DNA of 15,220 bases, taken from contig DGAQ01000077.1 of assembly GCA_002382445.1 (NCBI GenBank), forward strand, positions 24,089 to 39,308, written 5' to 3'. The DNA comes from Porticoccaceae bacterium UBA4026. Its GTDB lineage: Bacteria > Pseudomonadota > Gammaproteobacteria > Pseudomonadales > Porticoccaceae. A program made the translations under genes and the position numbers. How positions within the stretch are numbered: position 1 is the stretch's first letter; each line of letters opens with the position of its first letter. Shown one piece after another: positions 7,696 to 14,890 of the stretch. The notes below the pieces were generated by a model, which ran no database searches, was not told the DNA's origin, and was given only the letters and a program-made list of their open reading frames with translations.

Positions 7696-9180
7696 ATGTC
7701 AGTTGAGCATGTCGATGTAATTATTGTAGGGGCCGGGCTCTCAGGTATTGGTGCGGCCTGCCATTTAACCAAAGATACGCCCGCCAAGAGCTTTGCTGTT
7801 ATTGAAAGTCGCGCGGCGATGGGCGGGACGTGGGACCTTTTTCGTTATCCCGGAATACGATCAGATTCTGATATGCATACTTTGGGGTATAGCTTTAAAC
7901 CCTGGAAGCATGAAAAAGCGATTGCCGATGGGCCGGCAATTCTTGAATATATTCGTGAAACTGCGCGCGAATATGATATCGAACAACACATTCGGTATAA
8001 CCAGCAAGTCGAGAGTCTTTCCTGGGACAGTGCTACTGCAATCTGGTCGCTAGTGTTAAAAGTTAATGGCCAAGATACGATGACCATGACCTGCAGTTTT
8101 GTCTATAGTTGCACCGGATATTATCGCTATGATCAGGGCTACATGCCAGAATTTCCTGGAGCTGATGCCTTTAAAGGCGAGATAATTCACCCTCAAAAAT
8201 GGCCTGAAGATCTAGACTATAGTGGCAAAAAAGTCGTTGTTATCGGCAGTGGGGCTACGGCGATAACCCTGGTGCCATCGATGGCTGACCGTGCGAGCCA
8301 TGTCACTATGCTTCAACGCTCTCCTACCTATGTTGTCTCGCGCCCTGAGATAGACTCTACTGCAAAAAAATTAGAACGCTATTTGCCGGAGCAAGTGGCT
8401 TATTGGGCGACGCGCTGGAAAAACGTGCTGTCGCAAATGATTTTGTACAAAATGAGTAAAAAGCGACCTGAATACATAAAAAATAAATTGATTCAATGGA
8501 CTCAGCTTTGGTTGGGTGAAGACTTTGATGTCGCCACGCATTTCTCTCCTCGCTACAACCCATGGGACCAACGACTATGCTTAGTGCCAAACGGTGATTT
8601 ATTTCGCTCATTACGCAAGGGCACATCTTCGGTGGTTACTGACAACATTAGCCGCTTTACGGCTGACGGCATCGAGCTTGAATCAGGTAAAGTGCTAGAC
8701 GCCGATATTATTGTTAGTGCCACTGGCCTTGAGCTACTCGCCATGGGGGGCATGCAGATTAGTGTTGATGGAAAAGCTGTCGATATTTCAGAGGCTTTAC
8801 AGTACAAGGGAATGATGTTGAGTGACGTGCCTAATTTTGCCTTTGCAACGGGGTATACAAACGCCTCTTGGACGTTGAAATGCGACCTCAGCAGTCAATA
8901 TGTTTGTCGACTACTCAAATATCTAGATAAACAAAAGCTGGCGATTTGCGTCCCGCGCAATAGCAATAAAGAATTGAAGCGAGCGCCATCGATAGGTTTA
9001 AACTCGGGCTATATTAATCGGTCGATTGATAAGTTTCCAAAGGAGGGCGTAGTTGCTCCCTGGCGGCTCCATCAAAATTATTTCTTGGATCTGCTGGGCT
9101 TGCGCTTTGGTTCGATCAAAGAAAGAACGATGGAATTTAGCTCGCCAAGCCAGTCTGTTGGCAGTAATGATGAGGGCTAA
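7696..9180 (+). CDS. ethA: EthA-like FAD-dependent Baeyer-Villiger monooxygenase
   Basis: 494 aa from ATG 7696; a GTG at 7687 would add three residues, but ATG fits the family start better, and the AAGTGAAG just upstream is the only ribosome-site-like sequence. The protein resembles mycobacterial EthA along its whole length. Visible features: FAD motif IIVGAGLSGIGAACHL (9-24), GGTWDLFRYPGIRSDSD (43-59), the BVMO fingerprint F-x-G-x3-H-x3-W-P (159-170), the NADPH motif VVIGSGATAITLVPSMA (181-197), and later YNPWDQRLCLVPNGDLFR and GYTNASWTLK. Such enzymes insert oxygen into ketones or oxidise sulfur compounds; EthA is known for activating thioamide drugs in mycobacteria. The natural substrate here is unknown. 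It is 108 nt from the lipoprotein gene and may have its own promoter, but I see no strong one. Confidence 0.92.
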   Translation: MSVEHVDVIIVGAGLSGIGAACHLTKDTPAKSFAVIESRAAMGGTWDLFRYPGIRSDSDMHTLGYSFKPWKHEKAIADGPAILEYIRETAREYDIEQHIRYNQQVESLSWDSATAIWSLVLKVNGQDTMTMTCSFVYSCTGYYRYDQGYMPEFPGADAFKGEIIHPQKWPEDLDYSGKKVVVIGSGATAITLVPSMADRASHVTMLQRSPTYVVSRPEIDSTAKKLERYLPEQVAYWATRWKNVLSQMILYKMSKKRPEYIKNKLIQWTQLWLGEDFDVATHFSPRYNPWDQRLCLVPNGDLFRSLRKGTSSVVTDNISRFTADGIELESGKVLDADIIVSATGLELLAMGGMQISVDGKAVDISEALQYKGMMLSDVPNFAFATGYTNASWTLKCDLSSQYVCRLLKYLDKQKLAICVPRNSNKELKRAPSIGLNSGYINRSIDKFPKEGVVAPWRLHQNYFLDLLGLRFGSIKERTMEFSSPSQSVGSNDEG

Positions 9181-9187
9181 ATATTAA

Positions 9188-9211
9188 ATCGGGGTAGCGT
9201 ACTACCCCGAT
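9188..9211. terminator. Hairpin terminator between convergent ethA and nitronate monooxygenase genes
   Basis: ATCGGGGTAG (9188-9197) pairs perfectly with CTACCCCGAT (9202-9211) around a 4-nt CGTA loop: a 10-bp GC-rich stem. It starts 7 nt after the ethA stop and 9 nt beyond the end of the opposing gene. On the minus strand it is followed by T-rich TTAATATTTAG, so it suits intrinsic termination of the minus-strand gene best. On the plus strand no T-run follows. Confidence 0.8.
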
Positions 9212-9220
9212 CCGCAATGC

Positions 9221-10186
9221 CTAGAGTTTGGCTAGCCTAGCTTTGGCTGCATTGTATTGTTTTTCGATCTGACTCACTAATTCTGAAGTAGTAAGCACTG
9301 CTTTTACTGCGCCAATACCCTGACCGCAACCCCAGATGTCTTTCCATGCCTTTGCATCAGAGTCGCCTCCAGAGCCAAAGCTCATTGTAGAGGGATCACT
9401 CTCAGGTAAATTGTCAGGATCCATACCCGCAGAAATTATGGAGGGTTTTAGATAATTACCACTGATCCCGGTAAATAGACTGCTTAAGACAATGTCATCC
9501 GCATTATGATCGACGATAGACTGCTTGTAGGCTTGTTCAGCGTTAGCTTCCTCCGTGGCAATAAAGGCCGACCCTATATAGGCTAGGTCAGCGCCCATGG
9601 CTTGTGATGCCAAGACGGCTTCACCATTGGCTATTGAGCCAGACAGCAAGAGTGGGCCATCGAACCATTCTCTTAACTCTTGGACTAGCGCGAAAGGGGA
9701 CAAGGCGCCAGCGTGACCGCCAGCTCCTGCAGCCACAGCAATCAGACCATCTGCGCCTTTCGCTATTGCTTTTTTGGCGAAACGATTATTGATAATGTCG
9801 TGTAATACGATGCCTCCATAAGAGTGCACTGCCTCATTGACAAATTCTTTCGCACCAAGAGAGGTAATAACAATAGGCACCTTCCATTTCACGCACATCT
9901 CAACATCATGCTGCAATCTATCATTAGATCCATGAACAATCTGATTGACCGCAAAGGGAGCAGATGGATTCTCAGGATTGGCAGCATCATACTCTGCGAG
10001 TTCAGTGGTGATTCTTTCGAGCCAGCGGTCTAATTCCGCTGCCGGCCGCGCATTAAGCGCAGGGAAAGAGCCCACAATGCCCGCTTTGCACTGAGCAATA
10101 ACAAGATCTGGGTTAGAGATAATGAATAGGGGTGCTGCCACTACAGGTAATCTCAAGCGTTGTGAAAGTATCGCGGGTAAAGCCAT
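9221..10186 (-). CDS. Nitronate monooxygenase (2-nitropropane dioxygenase family)
   Basis: 321 aa FMN-dependent TIM-barrel protein. The family oxidises alkyl nitronates such as propionate 3-nitronate to carbonyl compounds plus nitrite or nitrate, mostly as detoxification. The N-terminus LRLPVVAAPLFIISNPDLV, the block GADGLIAVAAGAGGHAGALS with the expected active-site base His158, the phosphate-binding segment LLLSGSIANGEAVLASQAMG and the following GADLAYIGSAF are all in order. The start is well placed, with AGGA about 7 nt upstream of the ATG. It faces ethA tail to tail across a strong hairpin. Some family members act as enoyl reductases or have unknown roles, so the reaction is less certain than the fold. 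Confidence 0.88.
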   Translation of the reverse strand: MALPAILSQRLRLPVVAAPLFIISNPDLVIAQCKAGIVGSFPALNARPAAELDRWLERITTELAEYDAANPENPSAPFAVNQIVHGSNDRLQHDVEMCVKWKVPIVITSLGAKEFVNEAVHSYGGIVLHDIINNRFAKKAIAKGADGLIAVAAGAGGHAGALSPFALVQELREWFDGPLLLSGSIANGEAVLASQAMGADLAYIGSAFIATEEANAEQAYKQSIVDHNADDIVLSSLFTGISGNYLKPSIISAGMDPDNLPESDPSTMSFGSGGDSDAKAWKDIWGCGQGIGAVKAVLTTSELVSQIEKQYNAAKARLAKL

Positions 10187-10414
10187 GGTTCAATCCTGTT
10201 AATTTAATATGCAAAATAGGTTTTTATTGTGCTTAAATGATGTCAGTTTGCATTAGATTTTACCAACCTAAGGGTACTTAGCATATCTAAACTGCAGGCT
10301 CATAGTGACCCACTAGTCGCGTCAGATGAAGTTCTTGACCTGAAGAAATAAAAATAATGGCCACCGTCAGAGTGGTTATGGTGCATAAAAAACTGCAGTA
10401 GAGGGGCTTCTAAG

Positions 10415-11011
10415 TTGAAATTATTAACACCATTGGCGCTATTTATCGAGAGCGCAATCACCATAGCCATTATTTGGTCCAGTTATTCTGTATTTATTCT
10501 TCAGGATTTTAGCGTTTTTGGCGAGAACCATTTGTTAGAAAACCTTCAGGCTTTGACCCTCTTTGCTGTGTTAGCGGTGTACTTGGTGCCGGTTTTCCAA
10601 TCACAGAGAACTGATAGGTTGCTGTGTCTGTTTTTTGTCTGGCTGACGGTAGCATTTCTCCTGCGTGAGATCGATATGGACGAGCTCAATCTTCATGCCT
10701 TCATAGTAAAATGGGGGTCCGGCTTCGGCCGCAACCTCTGGTTGGCTCAAGCTTTTGCAATCATGTCTATATTGGCGTTGATGAGGCTAAGATTTTATCT
10801 TGATTTGGCCAAACAGTTTCTTGTGAGTGCGCCGGGAATTATGGCTATCAAAGCCGGGGTTTTACTCATTGCGGGTGACATATGCGAGAAAGTTGCGTTT
10901 ACCAATCAGGCGTTCTTTGAAGAGGTATTTGAACTATTGGCTTATGCGGTTCTATTGCGCGCTGCGACCTTACTTGCCCGGCACAAAATAGAATCCAAGA
11001 TCACCGCTTAA
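10415..11011 (+). CDS. Polytopic inner-membrane protein of unknown function
   Basis: 198 aa, not recognised as a named family. Hydrophobic segments suggest five or six membrane helices (about 6-27, 46-63, 68-84, 107-124, 141-157, 172-187). Polar residues repeat in hydrophobic surroundings: FGENHLLENLQ (35-45), LLREIDMDEL (82-91), GDICEK (154-159) and FFEEVFELLAY (168-178). This acidic pattern recalls unnamed gammaproteobacterial membrane proteins I remember only loosely. Start: TTG at 10415 is forced, because the first internal Met is residue 88; GAGGGG at 10401-10406 lies 8 nt upstream. It is monocistronic, divergent from the nitronate monooxygenase gene and convergent with fieF. No function is assigned. 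Confidence 0.75.
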   Translation: MKLLTPLALFIESAITIAIIWSSYSVFILQDFSVFGENHLLENLQALTLFAVLAVYLVPVFQSQRTDRLLCLFFVWLTVAFLLREIDMDELNLHAFIVKWGSGFGRNLWLAQAFAIMSILALMRLRFYLDLAKQFLVSAPGIMAIKAGVLLIAGDICEKVAFTNQAFFEEVFELLAYAVLLRAATLLARHKIESKITA

Positions 11012-11192
11012 GTGTCATTTTATGGCTAGTTTTACTCGATAGAGAAAATTAGCTGGCCTAAAGCTTGAGTCGGCTGCAGCGCTGGTGCCCTGTGGCAAAG
11101 TAGCAATAAGGTCAGATTGAGCAATACCCGCAGAGGTAATGTCCATTTTGCGTTCACCACTGCCGTTTAGAACCAGTTGGTCAAGGCTTCTG

Positions 11193-12119
11193 TTAGTTGA
11201 AATCCTTCATCGATTCATCGCCCACCACTGACTGTGGATCTATATGAATAATAATCTCAGAGCCGGGAAAGACCTTTAGTAAACTCATCTCCACCTCATC
11301 AGAAATCTTGTGAGCTTCCAGTAAAGAAAGATCGTCATCCAACTCCAGATGCAGCTGAATAAATGTCATGACACCAGAATGCCTTGAACGCAAATCATGC
11401 AGGCCACGGACCTTTTGGTGTTGCAAGACCCGCTGTTTGATTGCTTCACGCTGCTCGTCGGGCAGTTCACGGTCCATCAGTTGATCGTAGGACAGCCTAA
11501 TAATTCCCCAGGCACTGTAGAGAATATATACAGCGATGGCGAAGGCAAACAACGCATCAAATTCAGACCAGCCCCGCGCCGACAACCACAGGGCCAGTAT
11601 CACGCTTCCGTTGACCAACAGATCGACGCGGTAATGCATGGCATCGGCTTTGATGGCGGTGGAATTGGTTTTGCGAATGACGTGATTCTGCACACCCAGC
11701 AGTAGCATTGTGGCAAAAATTGAGAAAACCATCACCAGAATGCCGATGCCTGGTGCTTCAACGGGGGTAGGATTGATGATTCTGCGTCCGGCCTCAAGTA
11801 GAAGAAACCCCGCGGAACCAGCAATAAACATTGATTGACTCAAGCCTGCCAATGCTTCGGCTTTACCGTGGCCAAAGCGGTGCTCTTTATCGGCAGGAGT
11901 TAATGCGTGGCGCACAGCCACTAGGTTTATCAGCGATGCCAATGCATCCAAAACCGAGTCAATCAATGTGGCCAGTAAGCTAATAGAGTCTGACATGCCC
12001 CAGGCAACCAGTTTGGCCACAATCAATACCGATGCTACTGAAATAGAGGCATAGGTTGCCAAGCGCATCAGTCTCGCGGTTTCTTCTGTACCCATGGCTA
12101 GGTGACTGGATTCGGTCAT
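11193..12119 (-). CDS. fieF: FieF/YiiP-type cation diffusion facilitator (Zn/Fe efflux)
   Basis: 308 aa, homodimeric inner-membrane antiporter that exports Zn2+ or Fe2+ in exchange for protons. It aligns with E. coli YiiP with a constant offset of +9, and every metal ligand is kept. Transport site A: Asp54, Asp58, His162, Asp166. Site B: Asp77, His80, His84 (in ADKEHRFGHGKAEAL). Cytoplasmic site C: His241, His257, His270, His292, Asp294. The order is six membrane helices (about 21-215), then the metallochaperone-like C-terminal domain starting near 220. An AGG (12124-12126) lies 4 nt before the ATG. It is monocistronic, and its 3' end faces the unknown membrane protein gene. It should be functional. 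Confidence 0.94.
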   Translation of the reverse strand: MTESSHLAMGTEETARLMRLATYASISVASVLIVAKLVAWGMSDSISLLATLIDSVLDALASLINLVAVRHALTPADKEHRFGHGKAEALAGLSQSMFIAGSAGFLLLEAGRRIINPTPVEAPGIGILVMVFSIFATMLLLGVQNHVIRKTNSTAIKADAMHYRVDLLVNGSVILALWLSARGWSEFDALFAFAIAVYILYSAWGIIRLSYDQLMDRELPDEQREAIKQRVLQHQKVRGLHDLRSRHSGVMTFIQLHLELDDDLSLLEAHKISDEVEMSLLKVFPGSEIIIHIDPQSVVGDESMKDFN

Positions 12120-12435
12120 TGTGCCTGGCTAATTGTGTCGAGTGAGTAGACAGTTTATCAAGTTTTGAGAAAACTGCAGGGCTGAATTTATGTGCTGATA
12201 GCTGAAGTTGTCGTAGTCTTAATTTTTTCGTAGACGGAAATCTCTTATTTGGTAGTTGAGGGCGGGTAAGGCAGGCTTAGAATAGTCTCAAGGTAGACCT
12301 TAAGAAGATACTAGAATCTTCATGCCGCCATGCCTAAAACTACAAAAATGGAGGCCTAAGCAGGTACCAATTTAGATACGGTCACATTCCATCAACCGGA
12401 TACTTCCATAAAGTTCAACCAAAAATGAAATTAAT
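12120..12435. other. Non-coding stretch between fieF and a broken gene
   Basis: 316 bases with no supportable gene on either strand. Toward fieF, TTGATA (minus strand, 12156-12161) and CACAAT (12132-12137) are 18 nt apart and resemble a sigma-70 promoter, but the start site would fall almost on the fieF ribosome site. Small inverted repeats are visible: AAGGT-AG-ACCTT near 12290-12301 and GAAGAT-N6-ATCTTC at 12304-12321. No T-run follows either, so neither looks like a terminator. Confidence 0.5.
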
Positions 12436-13083
12436 ATGACAAATGAAACAGCTTATGGTGGAAAATCTATCAAGGTTGCTATAGGCCTAACCGTCTCTTG
12501 GCTGATCGTGATTTTTGTATTTTTTCATGTTCCTTCCTACTGCTGGCCTAATTACGATCTTCCCTGAGACTCAAATGCGCTTGGCGATCTACTAGCAGGG
12601 ATATTTGCGTCGCTTGCTTTTATCTAACTTGTTGTTGGTTACTTCATGCAGGCTAAGGACCTAGCACTAACCCGAATAGAATTGGTAGGCCAAAGTAAGA
12701 CTCAAGAGCGACTGGCTCGTGAGACTGAAATAGCTAACGAGAATCGTATGGCCGGTCAACAACCTACGTTTGCGCTCCAAGATATCAGTCTTTTGGAGGA
12801 AGAATTTCAGGTGGTGGTGCGAAATGATGGGGCGGAGATTACTAGCGTAGTTGCGAGTCTCGACAACTCCAGGCAAGTCGCTCAGTCAACTTGGAGAAAA
12901 TATGCGCATATAAAATTTAGCTGCAGTGGTGGTGCTATTAGAGAAGGCCTTGAGAATAAGGACGAGTATGTGGAAGCAATATCAGGTTTCGTTTTAAAAG
13001 TTAGTTTTACCAGTAATCTAGGTCAGGAACACGTGCAGAACTATGAATGCAACCGGCTTACACGGGCGTTTACTGAGGGATAA
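12436..13083 (+). pseudogene. Membrane-anchored hypothetical protein gene broken by two in-frame stops
   Basis: From ATG 12436 one reading frame runs to the TAA at 13081-13083 (216 codons), interrupted by TGA at 12565-12567 and TAA at 12625-12627, with no frameshift. Before the first stop it encodes one membrane helix (IGLTVSWLIVIFVFFHV). Between the stops it reads DSNALGDLLAGIFASLAFI, and after the second LVVGYFMQAKDLALTRIELV. This resembles a common hypothetical family with a second helix of the form GDFLAGVFAPLAFLWLVLGY followed by a charged helix. The second stop falls at the Trp position of that motif. The 145-codon remainder from ATG 12646 has a charged helix and a beta-rich tail (EEEFQVVVRNDGAEITSVVA). 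The intact open tail could still be translated, but it would lack its membrane anchor. Confidence 0.75.
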
Positions 13084-13145
13084 CCAGGGGTGTCGCTATA
13101 TATCAACCTATCCTCACAAAGCTCTAAGCATGGTTTTATAATTAG

Positions 13146-13328
13146 ACTCGCCGCGGTGGCAGTCGATTAATCGGGCAGGATGTGCGTTTGTCTGCGGTGA
13201 GTCAGATTCTTGGCCGCTCAAGTATTAATACTACAGAGAACTACTATATAACGCTCGATATTGAGTCTCAGCCAATGAGGAAGGCTACCTTAGTGAGATG
13301 CAACAGAAATTCACTTGGCTTGGTTTAA
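13146..13328 (+). pseudogene. C-terminal stub of a tyrosine recombinase/integrase
   Basis: This frame is open between TAG 13143-13145 and TAA 13326-13328 and contains VRLSAVSQILGRSSINTTEN followed by YYITLDIESQ. That is the box II signature of tyrosine recombinases (V-S-x-h-L-G-H-S-S-I-x-T-T-x-x-Y). The nucleophile Tyr would be codon 13242-13244. The usual His after LG is Arg here. Nothing upstream supplies the catalytic core: no HxxR box or earlier Arg motif is found in any frame over the preceding 100 bases. There is no start codon in front except GTG 13182. It is best read as the tail of a lost mobile-element integrase. The identification rests on about 30 residues. Confidence 0.5.
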
Positions 13329-13505
13329 GTAAAGAGCGCATTGAGCTAGACGCGCCATTACCGTTTGTTAAAGGCTCGCAAAACGGTATTAATAGAATTA
13401 AAACTGTTTTGAATCTATATTTACCAATCGAATCGTCATATAAGGGATAAATGGTATTAACTATGACCCAGCAGTACTCATAGGTAAGCCTTGAAGACAA
13501 CCTGT

Positions 13506-13530
13506 AGCGCTCGATTAATACCCAAGCGCT
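13506..13530. promoter_or_regulatory. Paired AGCGCT sites upstream of the DUF6249-sigma cassette
   Basis: AGCGCT, itself a palindrome, appears at 13506-13511 and 13525-13530, spaced 19 nt start to start, about two helical turns. The second copy ends 23 nt before the ATG at 13554. The pair could be an operator, or form a small hairpin in the leader. No clear -35/-10 pair was found beside it. Confidence 0.25.
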
Positions 13531-13553
13531 GCACAATAAACATGGAGTAACCA

Positions 13554-14321
13554 ATGAAAACGCGTCTATTAAAACCCCTTATCGTGGTAATCGCGCTGTA
13601 CCTAATACCCATCGGAATGGTCTCAGCTATGCTGACATCACCGGTTTATGCTGATGAAACGACAGAAATTAATGAGCACACCTTAGAATTTAATGACAAA
13701 AAGATAAGGGTGGTACTCGGTTCTGACGACAAGAATAAAATGATTCATGAAGTGACCTCTAATGAGCATGTGTTTATATCAGTGTCAGCAGATGAGAAAG
13801 AGATCTCGGTGCTCACTGGAATTCTGAGCAAACTGGCTGAGACTGAGTGGGACCAGCTTGATGAGGCAGAGAGGCAAGAAATAATCCAGGCCCTAGAGCA
13901 AGTCGAAGCTGGGATCCAGATTGACATAAACGAGGACAATATGGGGGCCGGTAAAATTATCCTCGCGGTGATTGCTATTCTGTCAACGTTTGGTCTGCCG
14001 TTTATCATTATTGCACTGATACTGTATTACAAGCACCGGAAGCGCCGACAGCGAGATATTTTAATAGGAAAGTTTATCGATGCCGGTAAAGAGGTGCCCA
14101 TTGAGATACTAATGTCTTCTGGAGCGGCGGGCGCACCGACGGGTAATTTTGAGCGAGGGATCATGCTGATGGGGATAGGAATAGGACTGTTTTTATTCTT
14201 AGGGATGCTGATAGGTTGGGATATAGCGTCTGTAGCCTTGATACCGCTGTTTATAGGGGTAGCGAGAGTGGTCATCTGGAGTTTAGGCAATCGGACCGAG
14301 ACAAAAGCGGATAACCAATAA
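13554..14321 (+). CDS. DUF6249-like membrane protein with periplasmic domain
   Basis: 255 aa. An N-terminal hydrophobic segment (7-28) ends in a likely signal-peptidase site after SPVYA (residue 33). A soluble acidic region of about 100 residues (34-132) follows, with helical heptad-like stretches (LAETEWDQLDEAERQEIIQA). Then come a membrane helix (134-158), a short basic loop HRKRRQRDILIGKFIDAGKE (161-180), and two more helices (202-221, 224-244). The block from RRQRDILIGKF through RGIMLMGIGIG matches what I know as DUF6249, often encoded beside ECF sigma factors. The soluble part would face the periplasm and the basic loop the cytoplasm. GGAG at 13544-13547, 6 nt before the ATG, supports the start. 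The sigma factor gene starts 5 nt after its stop. The molecular role is unknown; sensing or anti-sigma work is inference. Confidence 0.8.
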   Translation: MKTRLLKPLIVVIALYLIPIGMVSAMLTSPVYADETTEINEHTLEFNDKKIRVVLGSDDKNKMIHEVTSNEHVFISVSADEKEISVLTGILSKLAETEWDQLDEAERQEIIQALEQVEAGIQIDINEDNMGAGKIILAVIAILSTFGLPFIIIALILYYKHRKRRQRDILIGKFIDAGKEVPIEILMSSGAAGAPTGNFERGIMLMGIGIGLFLFLGMLIGWDIASVALIPLFIGVARVVIWSLGNRTETKADNQ

Positions 14322-14326
14322 CACCC

Positions 14327-14890
14327 ATGTCATTAGCCACGGACCAGGCGCTAATTGAAAGAGTTGTGACCACTAATTGTCATGACTCTTTTGGCATCCT
14401 TGTTGAGCGATACCAGTCAGATTTGCGCTACTCTCTGCGCCAAATGACCGGATGGAATGAGGCCCTGGCAGATGATTTGGCACAAGAAACCTTTATTCAA
14501 GTATTTAAATCGTTAAAAAGTTACCAAGGCACGGCTAAGTTTAGTAGCTGGCTTTATCGAATAGCCTATAATCAGATGGTGAGTCATTTTAGATTGGCGC
14601 GCAATCGAGAAGTGGGTGCAAGCGAAGCGCTTTTAGCCAGCCAGCTTGAACAGGTGGATAGCTCAAGCACCTCTGAATTAGACCTTCATAGAGACTTGGC
14701 TGAGGCTATGAAAGCTTTACCCACCAACCAGCGAATGGCGATACATTTACATCTACACCGGCAATTAACGCATGCAGAAATTTCAACTATTATGGGGATT
14801 CCATTGGGGACTGCTAAAACTCTGATAAATCGTGGTAAAAACACATTGAGGGATCTTCTTTCAAGTTGGAGCCCGGAGGACAATCTATGA
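14327..14890 (+). CDS. ECF-type RNA polymerase sigma factor
   Basis: 187 aa, the size of extracytoplasmic-function sigma factors. Region 2 spans about 20-92, with the core-binding motif DDLAQETFIQVFKSL (49-63) and the -10-recognising FSSWLYRIAYNQMVSHFR (72-89). A linker (93-123) follows, then region 4 (about 124-178), with LPTNQRMAIHLHLHRQLTHA and a helix-turn-helix around EISTIMGIPLGTAKTLINRG. It would redirect RNA polymerase to a small regulon, possibly including its own operon. It lies between two membrane-protein genes, 5 nt after the DUF6249 stop and overlapping the next start by 4 nt, so the three are surely cotranscribed. No zinc-type anti-sigma (HxxxCxxC) is encoded in the window. Its ribosome site is weak, so translation may depend on the upstream gene. 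Confidence 0.93.
   Translation: MSLATDQALIERVVTTNCHDSFGILVERYQSDLRYSLRQMTGWNEALADDLAQETFIQVFKSLKSYQGTAKFSSWLYRIAYNQMVSHFRLARNREVGASEALLASQLEQVDSSSTSELDLHRDLAEAMKALPTNQRMAIHLHLHRQLTHAEISTIMGIPLGTAKTLINRGKNTLRDLLSSWSPEDNL
14875..14880 (+). promoter_or_regulatory. Ribosome binding site fixing the start of the last gene
   Basis: GGAGGA lies 6 nt before ATG 14887. It favours that ATG over the longer in-frame start at 14866, which would add MEPGGQS from sequence that is really the sigma factor 3' end. Confidence 0.85.

Larger units (their letters stand above)
13084..13553. other. Decayed segment between the broken gene and the DUF6249 cassette
   Basis: 470 bases with no intact gene. It contains the tyrosine-recombinase stub listed separately, a 50-codon coding-like open frame at 13298-13450 (MQQKFTWLGLSKERIELDAP at its start) with no good ribosome site, and the upstream region of the DUF6249 gene. 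TCGATTAAT occurs twice (13163-13171 and 13511-13519), the first within a palindrome CGATTAATCG. AGCGCT also occurs twice, just before the cassette. Confidence 0.5.

Noticed and set aside
10335..10360. TTGACC as -35 for the unknown membrane protein gene
   Set aside because: No acceptable -10 lies 16-18 nt downstream.
12132..12161. Sigma-70-like promoter for fieF (TTGATA, 18 nt, CACAAT)
   Set aside because: The predicted start site would be at or past the fieF ribosome site, leaving an almost leaderless transcript; hexamer matches alone are not enough.
12565..12627. Stop codon readthrough or selenocysteine at the TGA of the broken gene
   Set aside because: A second stop (TAA) follows 60 nt later in the same frame, and no SECIS-like hairpin stands out, so a pseudogene is simpler.
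13285..13554. 89-codon minus-strand open frame opposite the DUF6249 upstream region
   Set aside because: It lacks a ribosome site, its composition does not look like protein, and it overlaps better coding signals on the plus strand.
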